Positions 35,772 to 46,040 of a DNA stretch of 64,000 nucleotides are shown here, one piece after another. The position numbers and the translations under genes are program-made. The notes below the pieces were generated by a model. The model was not told the DNA's origin. It saw nothing but the letters and a program-made list of their open reading frames with translations, and did not search any database. The stretch is taken from positions 186,001 to 250,000 of the forward strand of contig NZ_FOFF01000002.1 in NCBI RefSeq assembly GCF_900110755.1. The letters run 5' to 3'. How positions within the stretch are numbered: position 1 is the first letter of the stretch; each line of letters starts with the position of its first letter. This DNA comes from Streptomyces sp. yr375. Lineage in GTDB: Bacteria; Actinomycetota; Actinomycetes; Streptomycetales; Streptomycetaceae.

Positions 35772-35909
35772 CGGCCGCGCGCGCCCAGTCACCCACGTAG
35801 TTCATCCGAGTCGCGCGCTTGCGGGGACGGGCACACGATCGAGGAACGCTGACGTCGCATCACCGCGGCCGACGTTCACTTCCCCCTCCGCGAAGGAGAT
35901 GTGCGCAGG

Positions 35910-37064
35910 ATGACCACCACGTCCGAACGTGTTGCAGGTTCGCGGGCGCGACAGGCGTCGCAACGAGTCTCCCAGTCCGTCTTCGACGGCTCCCGACTGC
36001 GCGTCGTCCTTTTGGTCGACGTCTACGACGGGGCCCAGCAGCAGTTCCTGGAAGCCTACGAGCAGCTCTGCAACCAGGTCGCGTCCGTCCCCGGGCATGT
36101 CAGCGACCAGTTGTGCCAGTCCATCGAGAACCCCTCCCAGTGGCTCATCACCAGCGAATGGGAGAGCGCCCCGCCGTTCCTCGCCTGGGTCAACAGCGAG
36201 GAACACGTGGCGATGGTGGAGCCGCTGCACAGTTGCGTCCGCGACACCCGGTCGCTGCGCTTCCACGTCGTCCGCGAGACCGGCGGCCCGGCGGCCGGCG
36301 CCGAGCGGGCCACGCGCCGGCTCCAGACGTCGCCCAGGATCGGCGACGGCGTGATCCGCCACGCCCTCACCTTCACGGTGAAGCCGGGCAGCGAGGAGAT
36401 CGTCGCCAAGATCCTCGCCGACTACGCCTCGCCCGAGCCGCAGGTCGACGACACCACCCGGCTCTGCCGCACCTCGCTGTTCATGCACGGCAACCGGGTG
36501 GTGCGGGCCATCGAGGTGCGCGGCGACCTGCTCGCCGCGCTGCGCCACGTGTCCCGGCAGCCCGAGGTACGGGCCGTCGAGGAGGCCCTCAACCCCCATC
36601 TGGAGCAGGACCGGGACCTCGACGACCCCGAGTCCGCCCGGGTGTTCTTCACCCGCGCCGCGCTGCCGGCCGTCCACCACGTGACGGCCGAACGGCTGGA
36701 CCCGCAGGCCGAGCGGTACGCCCTGTACTACCCGGCCCGCCCCGACCGCGGCATGAAGCTGGCCGAGCTGCTGTCCCGGCAGGACGAGGCGGCGGCGGAC
36801 GACCCGCGCAGCCCGGTCCTGCGCAGCACGATCTTCCAGCGCGACGACGTCGTCGTCCGGCTGATCGACGTGCGCGGCGGACTCGACGCCGCCGACCCGG
36901 CCATGGCCCTCGGCCTGGCCGACCCCGGGCAGGTGGCCGAACTGACCACGCTCCCGGACGCCGCCGACGCGGACGCCTCCGCGCCGGACGCCGTCCGGCT
37001 CGCGCGCTTCCTCGAACGCGCGCGCATGGAGCTCGTCACCGACCGTCGGTCGCCCGACGCCTGA
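35910..37064 (+). CDS. SchA/CurD-domain protein of the spore-pigment locus (WhiE ORF I type)
   Basis: The 384-residue protein has an N-terminal antibiotic-biosynthesis-monooxygenase-like unit ([24 protein letters not shown] ... [22 protein letters not shown], residues about 28-110). The SchA/CurD region follows ([22 protein letters not shown] ... [21 protein letters not shown], then a similar second part with [19 protein letters not shown]). Proteins of this family accompany spore-pigment polyketide synthases and are needed for pigment formation, with an unclear chemical role. It is the first gene of a run ending at 41240. GAAGGAG lies 11 nt before the ATG; a GTG at 35901 is an alternative. 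Confidence 0.88.
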   Translation: MTTTSERVAGSRARQASQRVSQSVFDGSRLRVVLLVDVYDGAQQQFLEAYEQLCNQVASVPGHVSDQLCQSIENPSQWLITSEWESAPPFLAWVNSEEHVAMVEPLHSCVRDTRSLRFHVVRETGGPAAGAERATRRLQTSPRIGDGVIRHALTFTVKPGSEEIVAKILADYASPEPQVDDTTRLCRTSLFMHGNRVVRAIEVRGDLLAALRHVSRQPEVRAVEEALNPHLEQDRDLDDPESARVFFTRAALPAVHHVTAERLDPQAERYALYYPARPDRGMKLAELLSRQDEAAADDPRSPVLRSTIFQRDDVVVRLIDVRGGLDAADPAMALGLADPGQVAELTTLPDAADADASAPDAVRLARFLERARMELVTDRRSPDA

Positions 37065-37132
37065 TTCGTCATCACGCGGGCCGGGGCGCGCGCCCCGCCC
37101 GCGTCGGCGCAGTACATCATCGGAGGAACGTC

Positions 37133-37576
37133 GTGATCACTTCCCGTCCCAGAGTCGTGGATCTCAGCGAGGTCGAGCCCAACACCCGCCGCGGCGGCGA
37201 TCTGCGCGCCCTGCTCACCCCCGTCACGGTCGGCTCTACCAGCGGTTTCATGGGTGTGGCCCTCATCCAGCCCGGCGACCGCATCGCCGAGCACTACCAC
37301 CCCTACTCCGAGGAGTTCATCTACGTCGTCTGCGGGCAGTTGGAGGTGGACCTGGACGGCGAGTCGGTGCCGTTGCAGCCCGAGCAGGGCCTGATGATCC
37401 CCGCTCACATGCGCCACCGCTTCCGCAACGTCGGCAAGGTCGAGGCCCGGATGGTCTTCCACCTCGGCCCGCTGGCCCCGAGCCCGCCGCTCGGCCACGT
37501 CGACACCGAGGAGACCGACGCCGAGCCCGTCGTGATCGGCGCCGAGCCGGCCGGGCGACGTCAGGTCCGGTCATGA
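37133..37576 (+). CDS. cupin protein of the spore-pigment locus (WhiE ORF II type)
   Basis: The 147-residue protein is a single cupin barrel with the two metal motifs: [21 protein letters not shown] (His, His, Glu) near 50-70 and the second motif around [12 protein letters not shown] near 90-105. The GTG start at 37133 follows GGAGGAA at 4 nt. WhiE ORF II homologues act with the minimal polyketide synthase in spore-pigment formation. The stop overlaps the KS-alpha ATG (ATGA), so the genes are coupled. Confidence 0.9.
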   Translation: MITSRPRVVDLSEVEPNTRRGGDLRALLTPVTVGSTSGFMGVALIQPGDRIAEHYHPYSEEFIYVVCGQLEVDLDGESVPLQPEQGLMIPAHMRHRFRNVGKVEARMVFHLGPLAPSPPLGHVDTEETDAEPVVIGAEPAGRRQVRS

Positions 37577-38841
37577 CGCGACGGGTGGCGGTCACCGGCA
37601 TAGGCATCGTCGCCCCGGGCGGCATAGGCACGCCGGCGTTCTGGAAGCTCCTGGTCGAGGGGCGCACGGCGACCCGCGGCATCACCTTCTTCGACCCGAG
37701 CGGGCTGCGCTCGCGGATCGCCGCCGAGTGCGACTTCGACCCGGCGGCCCACGGCCTGGACGCCCGGGACGTCGAACGCTGCGACCGCTACATCCAGTTC
37801 GCCATGGTCGCCGGCGACGAGGCGGTCCGGGACTCCGGTCTCGACCTCGCCGCCGAGGACCCCTGGCGGGTCGGCGTCTCCCTGGGCACCGCGGTCGGCG
37901 GCACCACCCGGCTGGAGAACGACTACGTCCTCGTCAGCAACCGCGGCAAGCGGTGGGACGTGGACCACCGGGAGGCGGCCCCGGAGCTGCACCGGGCGTT
38001 CTCGCCCAGCACCCTCGCCTCCACGGTGGCCGAGCGGTTCGGGGCGCGCGGGCCGGTGCAGACCGTCTCCACGGGCTGCACCTCGGGACTCGACGCGGTC
38101 GGCTACGCCTTCCACACCGTCGAGGAGGGCCGCGCCGACATCTGCATCGCCGGCGCCTCGGACTCGCCGATCTCCCCGATCACCATGGCCTGCTTCGACG
38201 CGATCAAGGCCACCTCCCCGAACAACGACGACCCCGCCCACGCCTCGCGTCCCTTCGACGCCGACCGGGACGGGTTCGTGATGGGGGAGGGCGGCGCCGT
38301 CCTCGTCCTCGAGGAGCTGGAGCACGCCCGGGCCCGCGGCGCGCATGTGTACTGCGAGCTCGGCGGGTACGCCACCTTCGGCAACGCCTACCACATGACC
38401 GGCCTGACCAGCGAGGGCCTGGAGATGGCCCGGGCCATCGAGGACGCCCTCGACCACGCCCGGCTCGACGCCACGGCGATCGACTACGTCAACGCGCACG
38501 GGTCCGGCACCAAACAGAACGACCGCCACGAGACCGCGGCGGTGAAACGGGTCCTGGGCGCACACGCCTACGACACGCCCATGAGCTCCATCAAGTCCAT
38601 GGTGGGGCACTCCCTCGGCGCGATCGGGGCGATCGAACTCGTCGCCTGTGTGCTGGCCCTGACCCATCAGGTGGTCCCGCCGACCGCGAACTACGAGACG
38701 CCCGACCCCGAATGCGACCTGGACTACGTCCCGCGCGTGGCCCGCGAACGCAGGCTGGCCGGGGTGCTCTCGGTGGGCAGCGGGTTCGGCGGCTTCCAGT
38801 CCGCGGTGGTCATGAACCGGCCGAGGGAGAAGACACGATGA
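37573..38841 (+). CDS. type II PKS ketosynthase alpha (WhiE ORF III type)
   Basis: The 422-residue protein is a complete KS-alpha: Cys169 in [16 protein letters not shown], His in [12 protein letters not shown] near 309, and [11 protein letters not shown] with the second His near 346. It pairs with the next protein to extend a malonyl-derived chain on the ACP at 40134-40391. Overlaps of 4 nt on both sides (ATGA) couple cupin, KS-alpha and KS-beta translation. The combination with a SchA/CurD protein and a cupin points to spore pigment rather than an antibiotic. Confidence 0.95.
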   Translation: MTRRVAVTGIGIVAPGGIGTPAFWKLLVEGRTATRGITFFDPSGLRSRIAAECDFDPAAHGLDARDVERCDRYIQFAMVAGDEAVRDSGLDLAAEDPWRVGVSLGTAVGGTTRLENDYVLVSNRGKRWDVDHREAAPELHRAFSPSTLASTVAERFGARGPVQTVSTGCTSGLDAVGYAFHTVEEGRADICIAGASDSPISPITMACFDAIKATSPNNDDPAHASRPFDADRDGFVMGEGGAVLVLEELEHARARGAHVYCELGGYATFGNAYHMTGLTSEGLEMARAIEDALDHARLDATAIDYVNAHGSGTKQNDRHETAAVKRVLGAHAYDTPMSSIKSMVGHSLGAIGAIELVACVLALTHQVVPPTANYETPDPECDLDYVPRVARERRLAGVLSVGSGFGGFQSAVVMNRPREKTR

Positions 38842-40076
38842 GCGAACCCCGTCCACGGCTCGCGGCGGTCACGGGAATCGGCGTGGTCGCGCCCAACGGA
38901 GCCAGCACCGAGACCTTCTGGAAGGCCACCAGCGAGGGCATCAGCGTCCTGGACCGGGTCACCCGCGAAGGCTGCGAACACCTGCCGCTGCGGGTGGCGG
39001 GCCAGGTCCGCGACTTCGATCCGGCGGCCGCGATCGAGGAGCGCTACCTCGTCCAGACCGACCGCTTCACCCACTTCGCGATGGCCGCGGCCGACCTCGC
39101 GCTGGACGACGCCCGCCTCGGCCGGCCCGACACCGACGAGGCCCCGTTCTCCATCGGCGTGGTCACCGCGGCCGGGTCCGGCGGCGGCGAGTTCGGCCAG
39201 CGGGAACTGCAACGGCTGTGGGACAAGGGCAGCCGCTACGTCGGCCCGTACCAGTCCATCGCCTGGTTCTACGCCGCCAGCACCGGCCAGATCTCCATCC
39301 GCCGCGGTTTCAAGGGCCCCTGCTCGGTCGTCGCCGCCGACGAGGCCGGCGGCCTGGACGCCCTCGCCCACGCGGCGCGGGCCGTGCGGCGCGGCACCGA
39401 CGTGATCGTCGCCGGGGCCACCGAGGCGCCCATCGCGCCGTACTCGGTGGTCTGCCAGCTCGGTTACGAGGAGCTCAGCACCGTCGACGACCCGACCCGT
39501 GCCTACCGCCCGTTCACCGCCGCCGCCTGCGGGTTCGTCCCCGCGGAGGGCGGTGCGATGGCCGTGGTGGAGGAGGCGGGCGTGGCCCGGGAGCGTGGCG
39601 CGCGGGTGCGTGCCTACCTCGCCGGACACGCGGCGACCTTCACGGGCGCGTCCCGCTGGGAGGACTCCCGGGAGGGGCTCGCCCAGGCCATCCGGGGCGC
39701 CCTGGCGGAGGCCGAGTGCGCCCCCGAGGAGATCGACGTGGTGTTCGCCGACGCCCTCGGCGTCCCGGCGGCGGACCGCGCCGAAGCGCTGGCGATCGCC
39801 GACGCCCTCGGCGCGCACGGCACCCGGGTGCCCGTCACGGCGCCGAAGACCGGGATCGGCCGGGGCTACTGCGCGGCGCCCCTGATGGACACCGCGGCGG
39901 CGGTGCTCGCGATGGAGCACGGCCTGATCCCGCCGACGCCCAACGTCTTCGACATCTGCCATGACCTCGACCTCGTGTCCGGCCGGGCGCGCAGCGCCGA
40001 GGTGCGCACGGCGCTGGTCCTGAGCCGGGGACTCATGGGGTCGAACTCGGCGCTGGTGCTGCGGCACGGCGCCTGA
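38838..40076 (+). CDS. type II PKS ketosynthase beta / chain length factor (WhiE ORF IV type)
   Basis: The 412-residue protein has the ketosynthase fold without the catalytic Cys; the aligned position is Glu169 in [13 protein letters not shown]. In most chain length factors a Gln stands there and helps decarboxylate malonyl-ACP to start the chain. Downstream, [19 protein letters not shown] and the [18 protein letters not shown] region replace the KS-alpha catalytic His motifs, as usual. KS-beta forms the heterodimer with KS-alpha and sets chain length. It starts inside the KS-alpha stop. Confidence 0.93.
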   Translation: MSEPRPRLAAVTGIGVVAPNGASTETFWKATSEGISVLDRVTREGCEHLPLRVAGQVRDFDPAAAIEERYLVQTDRFTHFAMAAADLALDDARLGRPDTDEAPFSIGVVTAAGSGGGEFGQRELQRLWDKGSRYVGPYQSIAWFYAASTGQISIRRGFKGPCSVVAADEAGGLDALAHAARAVRRGTDVIVAGATEAPIAPYSVVCQLGYEELSTVDDPTRAYRPFTAAACGFVPAEGGAMAVVEEAGVARERGARVRAYLAGHAATFTGASRWEDSREGLAQAIRGALAEAECAPEEIDVVFADALGVPAADRAEALAIADALGAHGTRVPVTAPKTGIGRGYCAAPLMDTAAAVLAMEHGLIPPTPNVFDICHDLDLVSGRARSAEVRTALVLSRGLMGSNSALVLRHGA

Positions 40077-40133
40077 CGCCGCCTCGCCGCGAGGCGGCGC
40101 GCAGCAGTAGGAGCAACGAAGGAGAGGAACCGC

Positions 40134-40872
<739 letters not shown>

Positions 40873-40907
40873 ACCGGACGGAGAACGGAGAACGGAGAGC
40901 AGTCCCC

Positions 40908-41240
40908 ATGCACCAAGCCCTGATCGTCGCCCGTATGGCCCCCGGCAGCGCCCCCGACATCGCCAAGGTGTTCGAGGAGTCCGACCGGGGAGAGCTGCCG
41001 CACCTGGTCGGCGTCGTCCGGCGCAGCCTCTTCCAGTTCGGCGACGTGTACATGCACATGATCGAGTCCGACCGTGATCCCGGACCCGCCATCGCCAAGA
41101 TCACCGGGCATCCCGAGTTCCGGGACGTCAGCGAGCGCCTCTCCGCGTACGTCAGCGCGTACGACCCGCAGACCTGGCGCTCCCCGAAGGACGCCATGGC
41201 GCAGCGCTTCTACCTCTGGGAGCGCGAGCCGGCCCGCTGA
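40908..41240 (+). CDS. polyketide cyclase, TcmI family (WhiE ORF VII type)
   Basis: The 110-residue protein is a small ferredoxin-like cyclase (HQALIVARMAPGSAPDIAKVFEESDRGELPHLVGVVRRSLFQFGD; SAYDPQTWRSPKDAMAQRFYLWE at the end). TcmI-type proteins complete later rings of aromatic polyketides. GGAGAGC lies upstream of the ATG. It is the last gene of the pigment operon and is followed by a strong hairpin. Confidence 0.9.
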   Translation: MHQALIVARMAPGSAPDIAKVFEESDRGELPHLVGVVRRSLFQFGDVYMHMIESDRDPGPAIAKITGHPEFRDVSERLSAYVSAYDPQTWRSPKDAMAQRFYLWEREPAR

Positions 41241-41254
41241 CCCGCGCCGGCCCT

Positions 41255-41298
41255 CACCGGTCGCCGGACCCGCGACGCTGCGGGCCCGGCGACCGGTG
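41255..41298. terminator. strong bidirectional hairpin after the pigment operon
   Basis: A 19-base arm (41255-41273) pairs with 41280-41298 with a single A/C mismatch around GACGCT. It lies between the convergent cyclase and O-methyltransferase genes. Confidence 0.9.
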
Positions 41299-41336
41299 GT
41301 TTCGGGGGGATGCGGTGCTGCGGGGGTGCGCTCGGG

Positions 41337-42410
41337 TCAGGCGGGGATGTGGCAGTCGAACGCGTGCAGATACGGGTTGACCGGGCTGATCCGGTCGATG
41401 ACCAGGCCCGCTTCGGTCAGCCGGCCGATCATGCTCTCGGTGGTGTGCTTCGCCCCGCCGACGTTGAGGAGCAGCATCAGGTCCATCGCGGTGCTGAACC
41501 GCATCGACGGCGTGTCGTCGACCAGGTTCTCGATGACCACGACGCGCGTCCCGGGGCCGCCCGTCTCGCGGACGTTGCGCAGCGTGCGGGCGGTGCTCTC
41601 GTCGTCCCACTCCAGGATGTTCTTGATGACGTAGACGTCGGCCTTCACCGGGACGGCCGTGCGGACGTCGCCGGGCACCACGCGCGCCCGGTCCGCGAGG
41701 TCGCCGCCGGCGCGCAGCCTCGGCACCGCGTTCTCCACCACCCGGGGCAGGTCGACCAGGGTGCCGTGCATCGCGGGGTACTTGTCCAGCAGGCTCGCCA
41801 CCACGTGCCCCTGGCCGCCGCCGAGGTCGGCGACCGACGAACTCCCCGACAGGTCGAGGAACTCGGCGACGTCCCGCGCCGACTGCACGCTGGACGTCGT
41901 CATCGCGCGGTTGAAGACGTCGGCGGACTCCGGGGCGTCCTCGTTCAGGTAGGGGAAGAACTCCTTGCCGTACAGGTCCTCCACGACGTTGCGGCCGGTG
42001 CGCACCGCTTCGTCGAGCAGCGGCCAGGCGTCCCAGGTCCACGGCTCGGTGCACCACAGGGAGATGGCGCGCAGGCTGTTCGGGTCGTCCTCGCGCAGCA
42101 GCCGGGAGACGTCGGTGTGCGCGAACGTCCCGTCCGGCCGCTCGGCGAAGACGCCGTAGCAGGACAGCGCGCGCAGCAGCCGGCGCAGCGGCCGGGGTTC
42201 TGCCTTCACCGCGGCCGCGAGGTCCTCGACGGCCATGGGGCTGTCGCCGAGGGCGTCGGCGACGCCGAGCCGGGCGGCCGCGCGCAGGGCGGCGGCGCAC
42301 GCCGCCCCGAACGCGAGCTCCCGCAGCCGCATGGACGGCGGTGGGGCGGTCTGCGAGGTCTGAACGGCCGGAACGGCCTGGGCGGTCGGAACGGTCTCAA
42401 CGGTCGTCAT
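41337..42410 (-). CDS. O-methyltransferase of the acetylserotonin-type family
   Basis: The 357-residue protein has an N-terminal dimerisation region (MRLRELAFGAACAAALRAAARLGVADAL, after a ~25-residue Thr/Val/Pro/Gln-rich tail) and the SAM-binding core VADLGGGQGHVVASLL (near 192), DLPRVVENAVPRL, GDVRTAVPVKADVYVIKNILEWDD with the catalytic-base region, and VVIENLVDD. Such enzymes methylate phenolic hydroxyls of aromatic polyketides. Its position beside the pigment operon makes the pigment a likely substrate. GAAGGAAG lies before the ATG. Confidence 0.88.
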   Translation of the reverse strand: MTTVETVPTAQAVPAVQTSQTAPPPSMRLRELAFGAACAAALRAAARLGVADALGDSPMAVEDLAAAVKAEPRPLRRLLRALSCYGVFAERPDGTFAHTDVSRLLREDDPNSLRAISLWCTEPWTWDAWPLLDEAVRTGRNVVEDLYGKEFFPYLNEDAPESADVFNRAMTTSSVQSARDVAEFLDLSGSSSVADLGGGQGHVVASLLDKYPAMHGTLVDLPRVVENAVPRLRAGGDLADRARVVPGDVRTAVPVKADVYVIKNILEWDDESTARTLRNVRETGGPGTRVVVIENLVDDTPSMRFSTAMDLMLLLNVGGAKHTTESMIGRLTEAGLVIDRISPVNPYLHAFDCHIPA

Positions 42411-42447
42411 GCGCCGCCTTCCTTCCTTCTCGGGGTGAGGGGGGTGT

Positions 42448-43536
42448 TCAGCACAGGCCGGCGGGCTTCGACTCCCGGCAGGAGTTGCCCTCGAACGTGT
42501 TGCCCGTGCCGGTGTCCGCGTTGACCAGGTCAGCGGGGGAGTTGCCCCGCAGCGTGTTGCCGGTGATCCGGTTGCGGTCGCTGGTCGTGCCCACGAAGCT
42601 CTTGAACAGGACGATGCCGCCCGACAGCGGGGACGTACCGGCGTTGTCCTTGATGACGTTGTCGCTGATCAGGCTGTCCTCGGCGCCGGTCAGGACGATG
42701 CCGGAACCCTGGAGGGCGTCCAGCCGGGCGGTCTTCGGGCACGACTTGTTGTTGCGCTCGATGCGGTTCTCGCGCACCGTCACGAACCCGGCCTTCGGCT
42801 TGTTCTCGTCGCCGACGACGAACACGGCGGCGCAGTTGCCGGTGAGGTGGTTGCGCGCGACGGTGAGGTCGCGCAGGCGGCGGACGGTGACGCCGATCCG
42901 GTTGCCCTCCAGCCGGTTGTGCTCGACGAGCGTGCCCTCGGTGTCCGTGGCGCCCTGCTCCTGGTTGATGGAGTTGGCGAGGAACAGGCCCGCGTCGCCG
43001 TTGTCCCGGGCGGTGTTGTCCCGGAACAGGCTGTGCACGGAGCGCTCGGCGGCGATGCCCCACACCCCGTTCTTCAGCGCGGCGACGTTGCGCACGGTCA
43101 GCCCGTCGGTCGAGGTGGCCGAGACGCCGGACTTGGTGAACCCGGTCACCGTCAGGGAGGCGACGGTGACGTCCTCGACGTTCTTGTCCGTGGTGCCCTG
43201 GACGCAGATGCCGTTGCCGGCCTCGGCGCAGGCGCCGACGGCCTTGACGGCCGGGTCCGGCTGGATCACCGTGTCGCGGCCCATGCCGCGCAGGGTCAGC
43301 CCGGACGCGCTCACCGTGACGCTCTCGTGGTAGGTGCCGGCGGCCAGCAGCACGGTGTCACCCGGCAGGGCGGCGTCCACCACCTTCTGGATCGATTCCC
43401 CCGGCTGGACCCGATGGACCGTGTGACGGGCGCTGTGACCCGCGGCCGCGTGGCCGGCGACCGACGGAGCGGCCCCGAGCCCCGTCCCGAGGAGCGCCGC
43501 GGCGCACGCCAGATATGCGATATGACAGTTCTTCAT
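42448..43536 (-). CDS. secreted right-handed parallel beta-helix protein
   Basis: The ~362-residue protein has a signal peptide (MKNCHIAYLACAAALLGTGLGAAPSVAGHAAA) and then the repeated short strands of a parallel beta-helix: HRVQPGESIQKVVDAALPGDTVLLAAGTYHESV, GLTVRNVAALKNGVWGI, LVEHNRLEGNRIGVTV, FVTVRENRIERNN, SLISDNVIKDNAG, NRITGNTLRGNS. NosD-like and pectate-lyase-like carbohydrate-active proteins share the fold. Catalytic residues are not evident. A GTG 9 nt upstream is an alternative start. Confidence 0.85.
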   Translation of the reverse strand: MKNCHIAYLACAAALLGTGLGAAPSVAGHAAAGHSARHTVHRVQPGESIQKVVDAALPGDTVLLAAGTYHESVTVSASGLTLRGMGRDTVIQPDPAVKAVGACAEAGNGICVQGTTDKNVEDVTVASLTVTGFTKSGVSATSTDGLTVRNVAALKNGVWGIAAERSVHSLFRDNTARDNGDAGLFLANSINQEQGATDTEGTLVEHNRLEGNRIGVTVRRLRDLTVARNHLTGNCAAVFVVGDENKPKAGFVTVRENRIERNNKSCPKTARLDALQGSGIVLTGAEDSLISDNVIKDNAGTSPLSGGIVLFKSFVGTTSDRNRITGNTLRGNSPADLVNADTGTGNTFEGNSCRESKPAGLC

Positions 43537-43609
43537 ATTGTGCACGTTATGGCCGGAAAGGTCTCGAACCGGCGGGATCGGCCATCCGGCGGCGCGTCGC
43601 GCCCGACGC

Positions 43610-45889
43610 CTACCGGGACCGGTGGCCGCCGCCTCCGGGGGCGCGCGGGGGCTGGCGCCGTGCGCGTCGCGCGCCCCGGGGGTCGGGGTCCGGGGCCGGC
43701 GGGTCCGGGGTCAGGGGCGCGGTGGGGATGGGGGTGGGGCGGGGGCCGGTCGAGTCGTCCTGCCATGCCTCGTAGTCGGTGAAGGCGTCGCCGAAGTCCG
43801 GGAAGACCGCGTGCCGGGGCTCCGGGATGCCCCTGAGGAGGTTCAGGCCCAGGGTGTCGGAGTCGGGCAGGGCGTCCGGGGAGGGCTCGGCGACCGTGTC
43901 CGGCAGCATGACCAGGGACGTGGTGCCGGTCCGCTCGCCGGACGGCCGCAACTGGACGCGGATGCCGTGCCGTTCGGCGAGTCTGCCGACCACGAACAGC
44001 CCCATGTGCTGGGAGACGCCGACGTCGACGGTCGGCGGGTTGGCCAGCTTGTGGTTGAGCGTCGCGAAGTCGCCGGCCTGGAGCCCGATGCCCTCGTCGT
44101 GGATCTCGACCATGATCCGCCCGTCGGGCAGCCGCACCGCCGTCACCCGTACCTCCGACTGCGGGGAGGAGAACGCGGTGGCGTTCTCCAGCAGTTCGGC
44201 GAGCAGCCGCACCAGGTCGGTCACGGCCGGGCCGGCGACCTGGGCCTCCGGGACGCCGGCGAGCCGGATGCGCTCGTACTGCTCCACCTCCGAGGAGGCC
44301 GCGCGGATCACGTCGACCAGCGCGAGCGGCCGGTCCCACTGCTGGGCGGGCTTCTCGCCGCCCAGCACCAGCAGGTTCTCGCCGTTGCGGCGCACCCGGG
44401 TGGCGAGGTGGTCCAGCCGGAACAGGTTCGCCAACTGGTCCGGGTCGGTCTCGTTGTCCTCCAGTCGGGTGATCAGCGCCAGTTGGCGTTCGATCAGGGA
44501 CTGGTTGCGACGCGAGAGGTTGATGAAGATCGTGTTGATGTTGCCCCGCAGCCGGGCCTGTTCGGCGGCGAGCCGGACGGCCTCGCGGTGGATGTGGTCG
44601 AAGGCCCGGGCGACCTCGCCGATCTCCTCGGTGGTGGCGATCGGGATCGGGGTGACCCGGGTGTCCACCAGGCCGGGGTCGGCCCGCGACAGCCGCTCGA
44701 TCATCGTCGGCAGCCGCTGCCCGGCGATCTCGATGGCGAAGCCGCTGAGCCGGCGCATGTCCGTGCTCATCGTGCGGGCCATCCAGGAGGCCAGCAGGAA
44801 CGCGGCGAGCACCGCGGCGAGGACCAGCGCGCCCTGCGTGACGGCGTCGCGGCGCGCGTCGTCGGCGACGGTGTGGGCGCTCGCGAGGGCGGCGTCGGTC
44901 AGGTCCACCTGGACGCTGCGGTAGGCGTCGAAGCTCAGGGTGGACGCGGCGAAGAACGACTCGGGCGTGATGCCCCGCGCGGCGAGCGCCACGGCCGGCT
45001 TCCCGGCGGAGATCTCGGTGACCATCTCGTCGATGCCGGGCGGGGCGACGTAGGTCCGCCCCGCCGCCGCGGCCCGCGCCGCCGCCTGCACGTCGCCCTC
45101 CTTGCCGCGTGCCTCGGCAGCGGCCAGCGCCTGTCGCAGCCGCGCCATGTCCTCGGCGGTGGCGGCGCCCGCGAACTCCTGGAGCCCCACCTGTTCGAGA
45201 TAGGTGTACGAGCGGAAGGCGGCCAACTGGGTCTGGAGCTCGCCCGGGGCGAGGCTGTCGCGGTCCTGCACCAGCAGGTGGGTGCCGATGGACCGGATCA
45301 GGGACTCGGTCGCCTGCGTCAGGGACATGGCGTAGAGGCTGCGGCCGAGGCTCGTGCGGTTGCTGCTGCCGAAGCCCAGTTCGTTCGAGAGCTCCATCAG
45401 GGGGTGCTGGACGGCGTGGTAGCTCTCCTCCGACCGCACGCCGGACATGCCGGACGTGAAGGCGGCGGCCCGTACGGCGGCGAGCTGCCGCTCGCCGTCG
45501 CGCACCCGTTGCACGCGCCGCAGCAGGTCGGCGGTCTGCGGCATCCGGGCGACCGCCGCGTCGAACACCTGCGCGTCCGCGTCGGTGGTCTGCCGGGCCC
45601 GGACGACCGCGTCCGACGGCTTCTTGTCCCTGAGCAGCGGGATGACCGACACATCGCGCTCGTTGATCGCGTCGCTCGCGTAGGTGTTCGCCGCCCGCAC
45701 CAGTTCGGCCACCCGGACCGCCTCGTCGGCCTCCTGCCAGGTGTCCACCGAATTCTTCACCCGTACGCCGCCGAGCGCGAGGGCGACGAGCACCGGGATC
45801 AGCAGAACGGCCCGGAGTCGTCTGCCCACGGGCCGGTTGCGGGTGAGGGACTTTCTGGGTCCCGCCGTCGTCGGTGAGTTCTTCGGCAA
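43610..45889 (-). CDS. nitrate/nitrite-sensor-type membrane histidine kinase
   Basis: The 759-residue protein has two membrane helices (RAVLLIPVLVALALGGV near 30 and GALVLAAVLAAFLLASWMA near 350) enclosing a ~300-residue helical nitrate/nitrite-sensing-type (NIT) domain. A HAMP-like region follows, then a dimerisation segment with the possible phospho-His in FRLDHLATRVRRNGENLLVL (near 465) and a HATPase (LLAELLENATAFSSPQ, EIHDEGIGLQ, GLFVVGRLAERHGIRV). The Pro-rich tail ends Arg-rich. Such kinases often head conservons with roadblock and GTPase genes in Streptomyces, but those are absent here, so it is an orphan. TTG start with AGGA at 5 nt. Confidence 0.88.
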   Translation of the reverse strand: MPKNSPTTAGPRKSLTRNRPVGRRLRAVLLIPVLVALALGGVRVKNSVDTWQEADEAVRVAELVRAANTYASDAINERDVSVIPLLRDKKPSDAVVRARQTTDADAQVFDAAVARMPQTADLLRRVQRVRDGERQLAAVRAAAFTSGMSGVRSEESYHAVQHPLMELSNELGFGSSNRTSLGRSLYAMSLTQATESLIRSIGTHLLVQDRDSLAPGELQTQLAAFRSYTYLEQVGLQEFAGAATAEDMARLRQALAAAEARGKEGDVQAAARAAAAGRTYVAPPGIDEMVTEISAGKPAVALAARGITPESFFAASTLSFDAYRSVQVDLTDAALASAHTVADDARRDAVTQGALVLAAVLAAFLLASWMARTMSTDMRRLSGFAIEIAGQRLPTMIERLSRADPGLVDTRVTPIPIATTEEIGEVARAFDHIHREAVRLAAEQARLRGNINTIFINLSRRNQSLIERQLALITRLEDNETDPDQLANLFRLDHLATRVRRNGENLLVLGGEKPAQQWDRPLALVDVIRAASSEVEQYERIRLAGVPEAQVAGPAVTDLVRLLAELLENATAFSSPQSEVRVTAVRLPDGRIMVEIHDEGIGLQAGDFATLNHKLANPPTVDVGVSQHMGLFVVGRLAERHGIRVQLRPSGERTGTTSLVMLPDTVAEPSPDALPDSDTLGLNLLRGIPEPRHAVFPDFGDAFTDYEAWQDDSTGPRPTPIPTAPLTPDPPAPDPDPRGARRARRQPPRAPGGGGHRSR

Positions 45890-46040
45890 GGTTGTCCTAT
45901 CGCCACTGGAGCGCCTCGTACGTGACGCGCCGGGTATCCCTCACTACGAGGGGGCGGCGGGGCCGCGTTCAAAAGTGGTGCAACATTTAACCAAAATGAT
46001 CGCACGGTGACCAGGTATGTGCAGGCTCGGGGGTACGTCG

